64,000 nt of DNA from contig NZ_CP141184.1 of assembly GCF_035609205.1 (NCBI RefSeq), positions 6,252,501-6,316,500 of the forward strand, written 5' to 3'. This DNA comes from Hymenobacter sp. GOD-10R. Lineage in GTDB: Bacteria; Bacteroidota; Bacteroidia; Cytophagales; Hymenobacteraceae. Under the pieces are notes generated by a model that made no database searches, had not been told where the DNA came from, and worked only from the letters and a program-made list of their open reading frames with translations. Positions 1 through 8,297 of this stretch are shown here, piece after piece. The position numbers and the translations under genes were made by a program. The first letter of the stretch is position 1; each line of letters starts with the position of its first letter.

Positions 1-1
1 C

Positions 2-1087
2 CTCATCAACTTATGCTTTTTCGGGGCTTATTTCCTGATGAGTATCCCTTCGGGTAAGCTCGTGGCACGGCTGGGCTACAAGCGGGGCATGCTACTAGGG
101 TTTGTGGTGGCGGCCATCGGGGCTTTCTTGTTTTATCCGGCAGCGGCTCAGCGGGCTTACGGGCTGTTTTTGGGTGCACTATTCGTGCTAGCTTCGGGCA
201 TTACGCTGCTGCAAGTAGCGGCTAACCCATACGTGGCCATTCTCGGGCCGTCGGAGTCAGCTTCATCACGCCTAACCCTAACGCAGGCGTTTAACTCCCT
301 GGGCACTACCATCGCTCCTTTGCTAGGTAGCGCTCTAATTCTGAGCCGCCTGCCGAAGCTTGACAGCACGGCCGACGCTGCTAGCATTGATGTAAGCGCC
401 GTGCAGATGCCTTACCTCGTTATTGGCGGTGCGCTACTGCTCATTAGCCTTATCCTGAGCCGGATTAACTTACCCGCCATTGAGCACGCTGCTGAGGATA
501 GCGAAGTTACTGGCGACCATCGCACTAGCGCTCGGCAGTATCGCCATCTGATTCTAGGTGTTGTGGGCATCTTCGCTTACGTAGGCGCTGAAGTAGCTAT
601 TGGTTCGCACATTGCCAGCTACGTAGCCTTACCCGATGTGCTTTCACTCGATCCAGTAGCCGCCGGTAATAAGGTAGCTTTTTACTGGGGTGCTGCCATG
701 GTAGGGCGTTTTGCCGGGGCTTATCTGCTCAACAAGTTTGCTCCTACGAAGCTATTGGCTATTAACGCTGTAGGCGCGGTTGTACTCGTTTTGATTTCGA
801 TCAATACGACGGGCGCCGTGGCCATGTGGTCGTTGCTGGCAGTAGGGTTGATGAATTCGCTCATGTACCCTACCATCTTTACGCTGGCCATGGCGGGCCT
901 AGGTCGTCACACGGAAGAAGGCTCGGGTCTACTGTGCACGGCCATTGTGGGTGGAGCACTGGTGCCTATGCTGTTTGGCTTCATTGCCGACCACAGCAGC
1001 CTGCGAATCGCCTTGCTGCTCCCGGTAGTGTGCTACGTCTATATTATGTGGTACGGACTCCGTGGCAGCCGCCGAAGTGTAGCCTAG
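2..1087 (+). CDS. MFS sugar permease, FucP-like (5' end outside window)
   Basis: Partial inner-membrane sugar:H+ symporter. The reading frame is open from base 2, so the N-terminus, probably about 70 residues, lies left of the window; an ATG at 38 is internal. The visible 361 residues show the FucP/glucose-galactose MFS signature FLMSIPSGKLVARLGYKRGM, then QVAANPYVAILG and about ten hydrophobic segments. It sits beside a LacI regulator and mannosidase genes, so import of mannose or a small mannoside is the likely role (inference). It converges on the regulator gene, with a strong hairpin between them. The family is confident, the substrate is not. Confidence 0.85.
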   Translation, partial: LINLCFFGAYFLMSIPSGKLVARLGYKRGMLLGFVVAAIGAFLFYPAAAQRAYGLFLGALFVLASGITLLQVAANPYVAILGPSESASSRLTLTQAFNSLGTTIAPLLGSALILSRLPKLDSTADAASIDVSAVQMPYLVIGGALLLISLILSRINLPAIEHAAEDSEVTGDHRTSARQYRHLILGVVGIFAYVGAEVAIGSHIASYVALPDVLSLDPVAAGNKVAFYWGAAMVGRFAGAYLLNKFAPTKLLAINAVGAVVLVLISINTTGAVAMWSLLAVGLMNSLMYPTIFTLAMAGLGRHTEEGSGLLCTAIVGGALVPMLFGFIADHSSLRIALLLPVVCYVYIMWYGLRGSRRSVA

Positions 1088-1098
1088 TAAGGATTCCC

Positions 1099-1154
1099 GT
1101 AAACAAAAAGGGCCACGAAGCGCACTAGCGTGCTTCGTGGCCCTTTTTGTTTAC
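1099..1154. terminator. Bidirectional intrinsic terminator
   Basis: A 23-bp perfect inverted repeat has arms at 1099-1121 and 1132-1154 around a 10-base loop. The GC-rich inner stem GGGCCACGAAGC is flanked by AAAAA on the left and TTTTT on the right, so it can work on both strands. It lies between the convergent permease and LacI-type genes. Confidence 0.88.
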
Positions 1155-1208
1155 TCAAAACACTAGCACCTAGCTTTGTACTACGTGATGGTTTCTTCTC
1201 GGAAATAC

Positions 1209-2267
1209 CTAGCTAGTACGCGCTTCCAGATGAGGTGTAGCCGCGAGTGTTACCGACGACTGACGCAATACCAACTGCGGTGCTAGTTGTAGCTGGGTCA
1301 TGCGGCTGGTTTCTTTGGAGCCATTCAGCGCCGCTAGCAGCATGCTGATAATCTCCTCGGCCATAGCCTCCATGGGTTGGGCTACTACTGTAATGGGCGG
1401 GGTATAAAGTCGGAACAAATCGTTGTCGTCGAAGGAAATAACAGCCATATCTTCGGGAATGCGCCGCCCTAAGCGCTTGAGCACTTCTAACCCGTAAACG
1501 CCTAGGTAGTTAGTAGTGAATAGCACTCCGTTGCAGGCCGAATTTGCTTGGAAGAACGCCAGCATCTGCTCCATCACTTGTTCAGGGCTCTGCTGAAACA
1601 CGATTTCTTCTACCAGTTCCGGCAAGTTGTGCTCCCGCAGGGCTTGCGTGTATCCTTGCTGCCGCGCAATCATTTGTGTCTGCCCATCCCGAATCGTCAG
1701 GAGCGCCACGGAGGTAAGGCCTTGCGCTAGCAGATGTTGGGTCGCCTCGTACGTACCCGTAGCACCATCAACGACTACGGCATTGGTCAGCACACCCGCC
1801 AGCACCCGGTCGAAGAGTACCAAGGGCTTGCCACTGCGTACCAGGGCGCTTACTTCGCTTTCCAATCCGTCGGGGAGTGCTAGGATGTAGCCGTCGACGT
1901 GCCGCTCCTGGAACATCGCCAGAATATCACGCGTCTTAACAACATCGTTGCTGGTACTACAATAAATAATGCGGTAGCCATGCGCCAGCGCCTTTTTCTC
2001 GATCAGGCCGGCAATGGTGGCAAAGAACGGGTTGGCAATGTCTTCTACGACCAGTCCGATAACGTGTGTTTTGCCCGTACGCAGACTTTTGGCTAGCTGA
2101 TTGGGCTTATACCCAACCTCTTCCACGTACTTCAGCACCTTTTCGGCGAGTCCGTCGCTGATGCGCTTTTCTTTCGCCTTGCCATTCAGCACCAATGATA
2201 CGGTCGCAATGGACACGTCGAGGTGCTTGGCGATGTCGTGAATGAGGATTTTCTTTTTCAATGTCAA
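1209..2267 (-). CDS. LacI-family transcriptional regulator
   Basis: A 352-residue sugar-responsive DNA-binding protein. The N-terminal LacI helix-turn-helix reads IHDIAKHLDVSIATVSLVLN (about residues 9-28), followed by the hinge YKPNQLAKSLRTGKT. A periplasmic-binding-protein-like sensor domain follows (VIGLVVEDIANPFFA, then VISFDDND near residue 280). The frame has a TGA just upstream of the TTG at 2267 and no ATG before the HTH, so a TTG start is chosen (2267 or 2261). It starts 43 bp after the stop of the GH92 gene on the same strand, so co-transcription is likely. It probably controls the mannan locus through the palindromes at 4724-5007. The inducer is unknown. Confidence 0.92.
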   Translation of the reverse strand: MTLKKKILIHDIAKHLDVSIATVSLVLNGKAKEKRISDGLAEKVLKYVEEVGYKPNQLAKSLRTGKTHVIGLVVEDIANPFFATIAGLIEKKALAHGYRIIYCSTSNDVVKTRDILAMFQERHVDGYILALPDGLESEVSALVRSGKPLVLFDRVLAGVLTNAVVVDGATGTYEATQHLLAQGLTSVALLTIRDGQTQMIARQQGYTQALREHNLPELVEEIVFQQSPEQVMEQMLAFFQANSACNGVLFTTNYLGVYGLEVLKRLGRRIPEDMAVISFDDNDLFRLYTPPITVVAQPMEAMAEEIISMLLAALNGSKETSRMTQLQLAPQLVLRQSSVTLAATPHLEARTS

Positions 2268-2310
2268 TCAGTTTGGCAAAAGCTTACAGGTCGCTTTGGC
2301 TCTATTACGG

Positions 2311-4590
2311 TTACTCGTACAACTCGCGCGGACGGTTGGCGGGGTCTGTCCCAAATGCCTGATTAGGCTTAGGGCCCATCGTTAATTCCAACGTGCCGCC
2401 AGCGACGATGTCCTTGTGTAGCAAGTAGCTATTAGAATAAGGCTTGCCATTCAACTTCACCGACTGAATATAGGGGTTCTCCGCGCTGTTGCTTTTGGCA
2501 GTAATAACAAATGTTTTACCATTCGCCAGCCGAATGGTGGCTTTGTCAATAATTGGGCTCCCAAGCACATAGGCGCCGCTGCTCGGACTAACCGGATAAA
2601 AGCCCAACGCCGACAGGATATACCACGCCGACATCTGCCCGCAGTCTTCGTTGCCGCTGATGCCGTCGGGCTTGTCTTTGTACATCTCGCGTAGCACCTG
2701 GCGCACCTTCTCGGCCGTTTTCCACTGCTGCCCTGCATACGGATAAAGGTACACAGTGGCGTGGCTAGGTTCGTTGCCGTGGGCATACATGCCGATCAGC
2801 CCCGAAATATCGGGTGAAGCGCTTTCCCCTAAACTTCCCTGCACAATGAATAAGCTATCAAGCTTCTGTGTAAAAGCGGCATCGCTACCAAATAGTTTGA
2901 TCAGGCCTGGCACATCGTGGGGCACGAGCCAGGTGTACTGCCAAGCGTTGCCCTCGGTATAGTTGTTCTGGCGGTGGATCGACTGGATTGGGTCAAAGGG
3001 CAGCTGAAACTTGCCGTCAGTGGTCAGGCCGCGCATGAAGCGGGTATGTGGGTCGTAGTACTTCTGGTAGTACTTGGCGCGAGCACTGTAAGTCTGATAG
3101 TCTTCCGTCTTGCCTAACTTCTTGGCTACCTGCGCAATACTCCAGTCGTCGATGGCGTACTCCATAGCCTTGGCTACAGACTCACTTTCCTGGTCGGCCG
3201 GAATGAAGCCCAGCGACTTAACAAACCGAACCCCTTGGTCGTCGCGGGTACTAGCGGCCTTCATGGCAGCTAGCACTTGCTCGCCATCGAGGCCGGGCGT
3301 GCCTTTGAGGAAAGCTTCGGCCATGGCGGGTACGGCGCTGTAGCCTACCATCGTGTTAGTTTCGTTGCCCAGCAGGTGCCAGATGGGCAGTTTGCCTTGC
3401 TCCTTATGAATGGCCAGCATCGACTGCATCATATCGTTGACCCGCTCCGGCTGCACCAGCGTGAACAAGGCGTGCTCGGCGCGGTAGGTATCCCAGAGCG
3501 AGAAGATGCTGTAGTTAGCAAAAGGCGCTTTCGTGTACACCTGCTTATCGGTGCCGCGGTAATCGCCGTTGGCATCGTTGAACAAAGCTGGCGCAAACAG
3601 CGCGTGGTACATGGCGGTGTAGAAGATGCGCCGGGCCGTGGGATCTGGTGTTTTGATCGTCACCTTGGCTAGCTGCTTATTCCACTCCTTATCGGCTTGC
3701 TTTTGCACGCTGGCAAAGCTCCAGCCGGGGATTTCAGCCTGAATGTTTGCCAGCGCATTCTCCGTGCTTACTGGCGAGATACCCACCTTAAGTTGCAACG
3801 TGCGCGGGGCATTGGCAAAGCTGAATACCCCTTTGATAGCTAGCCCCTTACCCGACTTGCCAGTAAGCTGCTTGGCCGCGTTATAAACAGCAAACTGCGG
3901 TACTGGCTGCGAGGTTTTAATGGCAAAGTACAGGCGCTGATCGACGGCCCAGCCTTTAGAAAAACGATAGCCCACGAACGTCTGCGGGTCCACTTGCTCG
4001 ATGTAGGTGTCGGTGGCTTTGTCGTCGATGCCTTCTTTCAGATCAATAATAACGTGCGCCTCTTTCTGGTCGCTTGGGAAGGTGTAGCGGTGAAAGCCCA
4101 CGCGGGCAGTGCTGGTCAGCTCCGCCCGGATATTGTAATCGTCGAGCGTAACGGCATAGTAGCCAGGCTTTGCCACTTCCCGCTGGTGTGAAAACCTTGA
4201 CAAGTAGCCTTGGTGCGGCGTCTTCTGCTGGCCTTTGTCCGTTTTGATGGCCCCTGTGTAAGGCATAATTAGCACATCACCTAGGTCAGAACCACCCGTA
4301 CCGCTCAGGTGCGTGTGGGAGAAGCCCGTAATAAGACTATCCGAATAGTGGTAGCCAGAGCACCAGTCCCAACCCTTAAAAATGTTCTGCGGTCCTACCT
4401 GTACGGCTCCAAATGGCACATTGGCTCCCAGAAAAACGTGCCCATGGCCGCCAGTACCAATCATGGGGTCAACGTAGTTGGTCAGCTTTTGCGCGTGAAC
4501 AGTAGTACCTGCTAGCAGTAAGCAGCTACCAAGGAAGCCATACAGTGGTCGGGCAAGCGCCCGCCGAAGAAAGGTGGAAACGTTAGGCAT
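2311..4590 (-). CDS. GH92 alpha-mannosidase, exported
   Basis: A 759-residue glycoside hydrolase family 92 enzyme, a calcium-dependent exo-alpha-mannosidase. An N-terminal hydrophobic signal peptide ends near VHAQ. The family signature YVDPMIGTGGHGHVFLGANV lies near residues 39-58, with GFSHTHLSGTG after it. The (alpha/alpha)6 domain contains HGNEPSHATVYLYPYAGQ, and Glu607 there matches the family catalytic acid. GNEDCGQMSAW and the late HKDI motif (metal and base region) are present. Length is normal for the family. It is divergent from susC and probably co-transcribed with the downstream LacI gene. It likely trims alpha-1,2 or alpha-1,3 mannose; the linkage cannot be read from sequence. Confidence 0.95.
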   Translation of the reverse strand: MPNVSTFLRRALARPLYGFLGSCLLLAGTTVHAQKLTNYVDPMIGTGGHGHVFLGANVPFGAVQVGPQNIFKGWDWCSGYHYSDSLITGFSHTHLSGTGGSDLGDVLIMPYTGAIKTDKGQQKTPHQGYLSRFSHQREVAKPGYYAVTLDDYNIRAELTSTARVGFHRYTFPSDQKEAHVIIDLKEGIDDKATDTYIEQVDPQTFVGYRFSKGWAVDQRLYFAIKTSQPVPQFAVYNAAKQLTGKSGKGLAIKGVFSFANAPRTLQLKVGISPVSTENALANIQAEIPGWSFASVQKQADKEWNKQLAKVTIKTPDPTARRIFYTAMYHALFAPALFNDANGDYRGTDKQVYTKAPFANYSIFSLWDTYRAEHALFTLVQPERVNDMMQSMLAIHKEQGKLPIWHLLGNETNTMVGYSAVPAMAEAFLKGTPGLDGEQVLAAMKAASTRDDQGVRFVKSLGFIPADQESESVAKAMEYAIDDWSIAQVAKKLGKTEDYQTYSARAKYYQKYYDPHTRFMRGLTTDGKFQLPFDPIQSIHRQNNYTEGNAWQYTWLVPHDVPGLIKLFGSDAAFTQKLDSLFIVQGSLGESASPDISGLIGMYAHGNEPSHATVYLYPYAGQQWKTAEKVRQVLREMYKDKPDGISGNEDCGQMSAWYILSALGFYPVSPSSGAYVLGSPIIDKATIRLANGKTFVITAKSNSAENPYIQSVKLNGKPYSNSYLLHKDIVAGGTLELTMGPKPNQAFGTDPANRPRELYE

Positions 4591-4723
4591 GGGAGAACTT
4601 TAGTAACAAATAAGCTCGCTAAGCAGCTAGGCAGGCAGCACGTACAAGGGTCATGCGCTATGGCATAAGGCAGTGGCTACACTTCAGGTAAAAGAAAGTG
4701 AGTGACCGAGGCGAGCAAATATG

Positions 4724-4737
4724 CTAAAAGGTTTTAG
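4724..4737. promoter_or_regulatory. LacI-type operator candidate, GH92 side
   Basis: The 14-mer CTAAAAGGTTTTAG is a palindrome except for its central GG, about 135 bp upstream of the GH92 start. It differs at only two positions from the site at 4994-5007. A repeated palindrome beside a LacI-regulated locus suggests an operator; binding is inferred. Confidence 0.5.
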
Positions 4738-4881
4738 TATATTTTGGTAGATCAAAATAAATCACAGATATTTTCGCCCACAATCATATCGACGGGCACT
4801 TCGATTTATAAAATACTCCTCCGTCGTCTCTTGCAGAATACCCTCTTCCGAGGACTTTTCGCTTAGAATTGTCTCTTGATA

Positions 4882-4895
4882 TAAAGCGCTTTTAC
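4882..4895. promoter_or_regulatory. LacI-type operator candidate, middle
   Basis: ATAAAGCGCTTTTA contains the perfect 10-bp palindrome AAAGCGCTTT (4884-4893). The pattern TAAARCGYTTT with a central CG is typical of LacI/CcpA-family sites and is shared with the 4994 site. Confidence 0.45.
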
Positions 4896-4993
4896 GGAAT
4901 ATTATCTGCTTACTTTTTGGTTCGCAGACTGCTTAACCGCCCTGTTTGTCCTCTGCCACTCCTAATACGTTTGCGAAACTTCCTATGGCTTCG

Positions 4994-5007
4994 CTAAAAC
5001 GTTTAAG
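4994..5007. promoter_or_regulatory. LacI-type operator candidate, susC side
   Basis: CTAAAACGTTTAAG has a perfect AAACGTTT core with a central CG, and CT/AG outer arms that also pair. It sits about 100 bp upstream of the susC ATG, where bound repressor could block transcription. Confidence 0.5.
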
Positions 5008-5108
5008 TAAATAGTCCATTGGCTATTTTCAAGCAGTTCAGCGTCACTACAGCGACTTGCTGGCCTTGCGTATTTCCTCTCTCATTCTTTTCACCTTCAC
5101 TCCACCCT

Positions 5109-8100
5109 ATGCCTAACTTTTTATCTCTCAAAAAATTATATGGCATCCCATTGCTTGCGCTAGGCACGGCGGTGCTACCCCTTAGCCAAGCAACAGCCAA
5201 CCATGCTGCGGCGTCCTTGTTCCGACGCGTAGAGGTAACTGTGCAAGGTACCGTTACGGATGATAAGGGCAGCCCGCTGCCTGGCGCCACCATTATTCTG
5301 AAAGGTGCCAATGGTGTAGGCGCTTCTTCCGACGCAGAAGGCCGCTTTAGCCTTACCGTACCTACTGGCAACGAGACACTGATTGTCTCCTCCATTGGCT
5401 TTGTGGCGCAGGAAATACAGCTCGGTGGGAAAACAACCATCACTATCAAGCTCGTGACCGATACGAAGGCCCTGGACGAAGTGGTAGTGGTAGGCTACGG
5501 AACTCAAAAGCGCTCCGATATTACCGGTGCCGTGGGTAGCGTAAAGGCCAGCGAGCTAGTGGAACGCCCCGTAGTGAACGTAGCGCAAGGTCTGCAAGGC
5601 AAGGTAGCGGGCGTAGACGTATCGCTGAACTCGGGGCAACCAGGCGGTTCGCCCACCATCCGCGTGCGGGGCTACTCTTCCATTTCGGCTGGCAACACGC
5701 CACTGTACGTGGTCGATGGTGTGTTCTGGGAGCAGGGCATCACGACGCTTAACCCGAATGATATTGAAAGCCTCGAAGTGCTGAAAGACGCCTCGGCTAC
5801 CGCTATTTACGGAGCGCGCGGCAGCAGCGGGGTTATTCTGATCACTACCAAGCGCGGCCGTAAAGGCAGCCAGATATCCTACGACAACTACGTGAGCGTT
5901 AGCCAAATGGCGCGCAAGCTTGACCTACTCAATGCCCGCGACTTCTTGGCCATGGAGGACCTAGGCTACCAGAACGTGCAGAAGTACGACCCTGCCGGCT
6001 GGGCAGCCGGTAAGTACGCGAACAAAGACCCACGCATCAAACGCCAAGCACTAGCTAACCCCAACGACCCTAAGCGCCTGTTCGATGAGAACTTGAACCC
6101 GCTCTACGACGTGGATTGGCAGAAAGAAACCACTCAGACGGGTGTGGCCCAGAGTCATAACCTATCGTTTTCGGGTGGTAGCGACCAAACTACCTTTGGC
6201 CTGTTTCTGAACTACACCAACGCCGAAGGCATCATTCGGGAAACGTATCAGAAGCGCTATTCGGGCCGCCTGACGGTAGACAACCAGGTGAAAAAGTGGC
6301 TGAAAGTGGGCGCGACACTGAACTACAGCAACATTGAGGATAAGATTGGTAACAACTTCGTAGGGGGCAACAACATTCCGCGCCTCTTGATTGAGATGAT
6401 TCCCATCGTTCCGATCAAATATCCCAATGGCACCTACGGCAAGCGCCAGGATTATCCTGACATGGAAGGCGGCGACAACCCCGTTGCTCTTACCCGCGAG
6501 GACGTAAACCTCACGCGCAACCAGGTATTTGCGGGCAATATGTACGCCAACTTCACCTTCTCACCTAGCTTAACCTTCCGCTCGGTATTTGGTGCTAACA
6601 TCAGTTCGCAATTTAACCCCACCTACGAGAGCAATTTAGTACAGCTACGGGCCGGCACCCAGAGCCTAGCCGGCGTTGGTGCCTACGATGGCAAGAGCCT
6701 ACAATGGCAGAACTATCTAACTTATAACAAAGCCTTTAACCAAGACCACTCACTGAACGTGGTAGTTGGTGTGGATGCGCAGCGCTCTCAGAGTCAAGGC
6801 ATCTATACTGAAACCCAAGGCCTCTCGGACAATGCTTACCTGTATAACAACCTAGCTGCTGGTGCGACGCCTCAAGTTCAGGGAACACTTAACGGTGTAG
6901 CCAATCAGTTTAATGCCAACCAGTTCTTGTCGTTCTTCGGGCGAGCCAACTATGGCTATAAAGACCGTTACCTGCTCACAGCTACGTTCCGCGCCGACGG
7001 CGCCTCACGCTTTGGCGCCGATAACCAATGGGGCTACTTCCCGTCGGCGGCTGCGGCTTGGCGTATTTCGCAGGAGTCTTTTTTGGCTGATAACTCCACA
7101 ATTTCCGACCTAAAGCTGCGATTCGGCTACGGTCAGACGGGTAACAGCGACTTCTCCAATTATCAGTCGCAGGCTCGCCTAGGAACTAATAGCTATGTCA
7201 TCAATGGTACACGAGTGGGCGGCACCACGATCAGCACACTTGGTAACCCCGACTTGGGCTGGGAGCGCGCAAGCCAGTATGACTTAGGCCTAAACCTAGG
7301 TTTGTGGCAAAACCGGTTGACCTTTGAGGCTGACTTATACTCGCGCACTACTACCAAGCTGCTCCTGGCCGCCCCAGTGCCCCGCACCAGCGGCTATGGT
7401 AGCATCACGCGCAATGTGGGCAGCGTCCGCAACCAAGGCCTAGAACTGTCGCTGAACACGGTGAACATAACTGGTAAGGCCTTTACCTGGTCAACTGGTT
7501 TCAACATCTCGTTCCTCAAAAACCGGGTGGTAGCCCTCGGACCAGCCGGCGACGATATCTATCCAGGACCTAACTTCCTGAATGAAACCAACGTGCTGCG
7601 CATCGGCCAGCCGGTAGGTTCGCTGTTTGGGCTGGTACGCACAGGCACCTGGAGCACTGCGGAGGCGGATGAAGCTAAGCGTTACAACAAGCTCCCCGGC
7701 GACCTCAAGTTTGCGGACCAAAACAATGACGGGCAGATCAATGACCTCGACCGAGTTATCATCGGCAAGAGCATCCCAACCGGCTTCGGTTCGTTCAGCA
7801 ACACCTTCACCTATAAGGGCCTTGACTTGCTGGTGGATGTGCAGTTCACCTACGGCAACGACGTGATGAACCTGACCCACCACTCGGCCCTCGACCGTAC
7901 CGACCAAGCCAACAGCTACTCGCGTGCCTATACCGAAGCTTGGACGCCCGACCGCCAGAATACGATGATTGCGCAGGTACGTCCCTCTTACGTGTACTAC
8001 GATTCGCGCATCGACTCCTACAAAGTAGAAGATGGCTCTTTCATCCGGGGACGCAATGCAGTGCTAGGTTATTCGTTCCCAAGCGCTTTAGTGGAGCGTA

Positions 8101-8276
8101 TCAAGCTCTCCCGTCTACGGGTGTACGTGTCAGCGCAGAACTTCTTCCTGATTACTAAATACAAGGGTTACGATCCTGAAACGTCGACTTACACTAATGC
8201 CTTTGCCCAAGGCATCCAGTTCTTCGACTATCCTAAGGCGCGCACGTTCACGGCTGGCCTCAACGTAACTCTGTAA
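5109..8276 (+). CDS. SusC/RagA-family TonB-dependent transporter
   Basis: An outer-membrane glycan importer of 1055 residues from the ATG at 5109. That start is chosen because MPNFLSLKKLYGIPLLALGT resembles a signal peptide, while the frame upstream does not. Domains: a carboxypeptidase-regulatory-like beta-sandwich (VQGTVTDDKGSPLPGATI), a TonB-box/plug junction (LDEVVVVGYGTQKRSDITGA), the plug (GLQGKVAGVDV, PLYVVDGV, LKDASATAIYGARGSSGVI), and a 22-strand-type barrel ending FTAGLNVTL. The SusD partner follows after 21 bp. Its position in the mannanase locus suggests uptake of mannan oligosaccharides (inference). Confidence 0.95.
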   Translation: MPNFLSLKKLYGIPLLALGTAVLPLSQATANHAAASLFRRVEVTVQGTVTDDKGSPLPGATIILKGANGVGASSDAEGRFSLTVPTGNETLIVSSIGFVAQEIQLGGKTTITIKLVTDTKALDEVVVVGYGTQKRSDITGAVGSVKASELVERPVVNVAQGLQGKVAGVDVSLNSGQPGGSPTIRVRGYSSISAGNTPLYVVDGVFWEQGITTLNPNDIESLEVLKDASATAIYGARGSSGVILITTKRGRKGSQISYDNYVSVSQMARKLDLLNARDFLAMEDLGYQNVQKYDPAGWAAGKYANKDPRIKRQALANPNDPKRLFDENLNPLYDVDWQKETTQTGVAQSHNLSFSGGSDQTTFGLFLNYTNAEGIIRETYQKRYSGRLTVDNQVKKWLKVGATLNYSNIEDKIGNNFVGGNNIPRLLIEMIPIVPIKYPNGTYGKRQDYPDMEGGDNPVALTREDVNLTRNQVFAGNMYANFTFSPSLTFRSVFGANISSQFNPTYESNLVQLRAGTQSLAGVGAYDGKSLQWQNYLTYNKAFNQDHSLNVVVGVDAQRSQSQGIYTETQGLSDNAYLYNNLAAGATPQVQGTLNGVANQFNANQFLSFFGRANYGYKDRYLLTATFRADGASRFGADNQWGYFPSAAAAWRISQESFLADNSTISDLKLRFGYGQTGNSDFSNYQSQARLGTNSYVINGTRVGGTTISTLGNPDLGWERASQYDLGLNLGLWQNRLTFEADLYSRTTTKLLLAAPVPRTSGYGSITRNVGSVRNQGLELSLNTVNITGKAFTWSTGFNISFLKNRVVALGPAGDDIYPGPNFLNETNVLRIGQPVGSLFGLVRTGTWSTAEADEAKRYNKLPGDLKFADQNNDGQINDLDRVIIGKSIPTGFGSFSNTFTYKGLDLLVDVQFTYGNDVMNLTHHSALDRTDQANSYSRAYTEAWTPDRQNTMIAQVRPSYVYYDSRIDSYKVEDGSFIRGRNAVLGYSFPSALVERIKLSRLRVYVSAQNFFLITKYKGYDPETSTYTNAFAQGIQFFDYPKARTFTAGLNVTL

Positions 8277-8297
8277 CCCATTCCCACCTAGCTTCCT

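Larger units (their letters stand above)
4591..5108. other. Divergent GH92/susC regulatory region
   Basis: About 520 bp without a credible gene, AT-richer than the flanks, separating divergent GH92 and susC. An open frame extends upstream of the susC ATG to 5019, but its N-terminal part has no signal-peptide character and is probably leader. It holds three related palindromes (listed separately). An imperfect -7-like element TACTTTTTG lies at 4912-4920, and a shorter inverted repeat GTTT-GCG-AAAC at 4969-4979. Confidence 0.6.

Noticed and set aside
5019..5108. N-terminal extension of susC
   Set aside because: The extra residues look like translated leader; the ATG at 5109 starts a proper signal peptide and leaves room for the operators.
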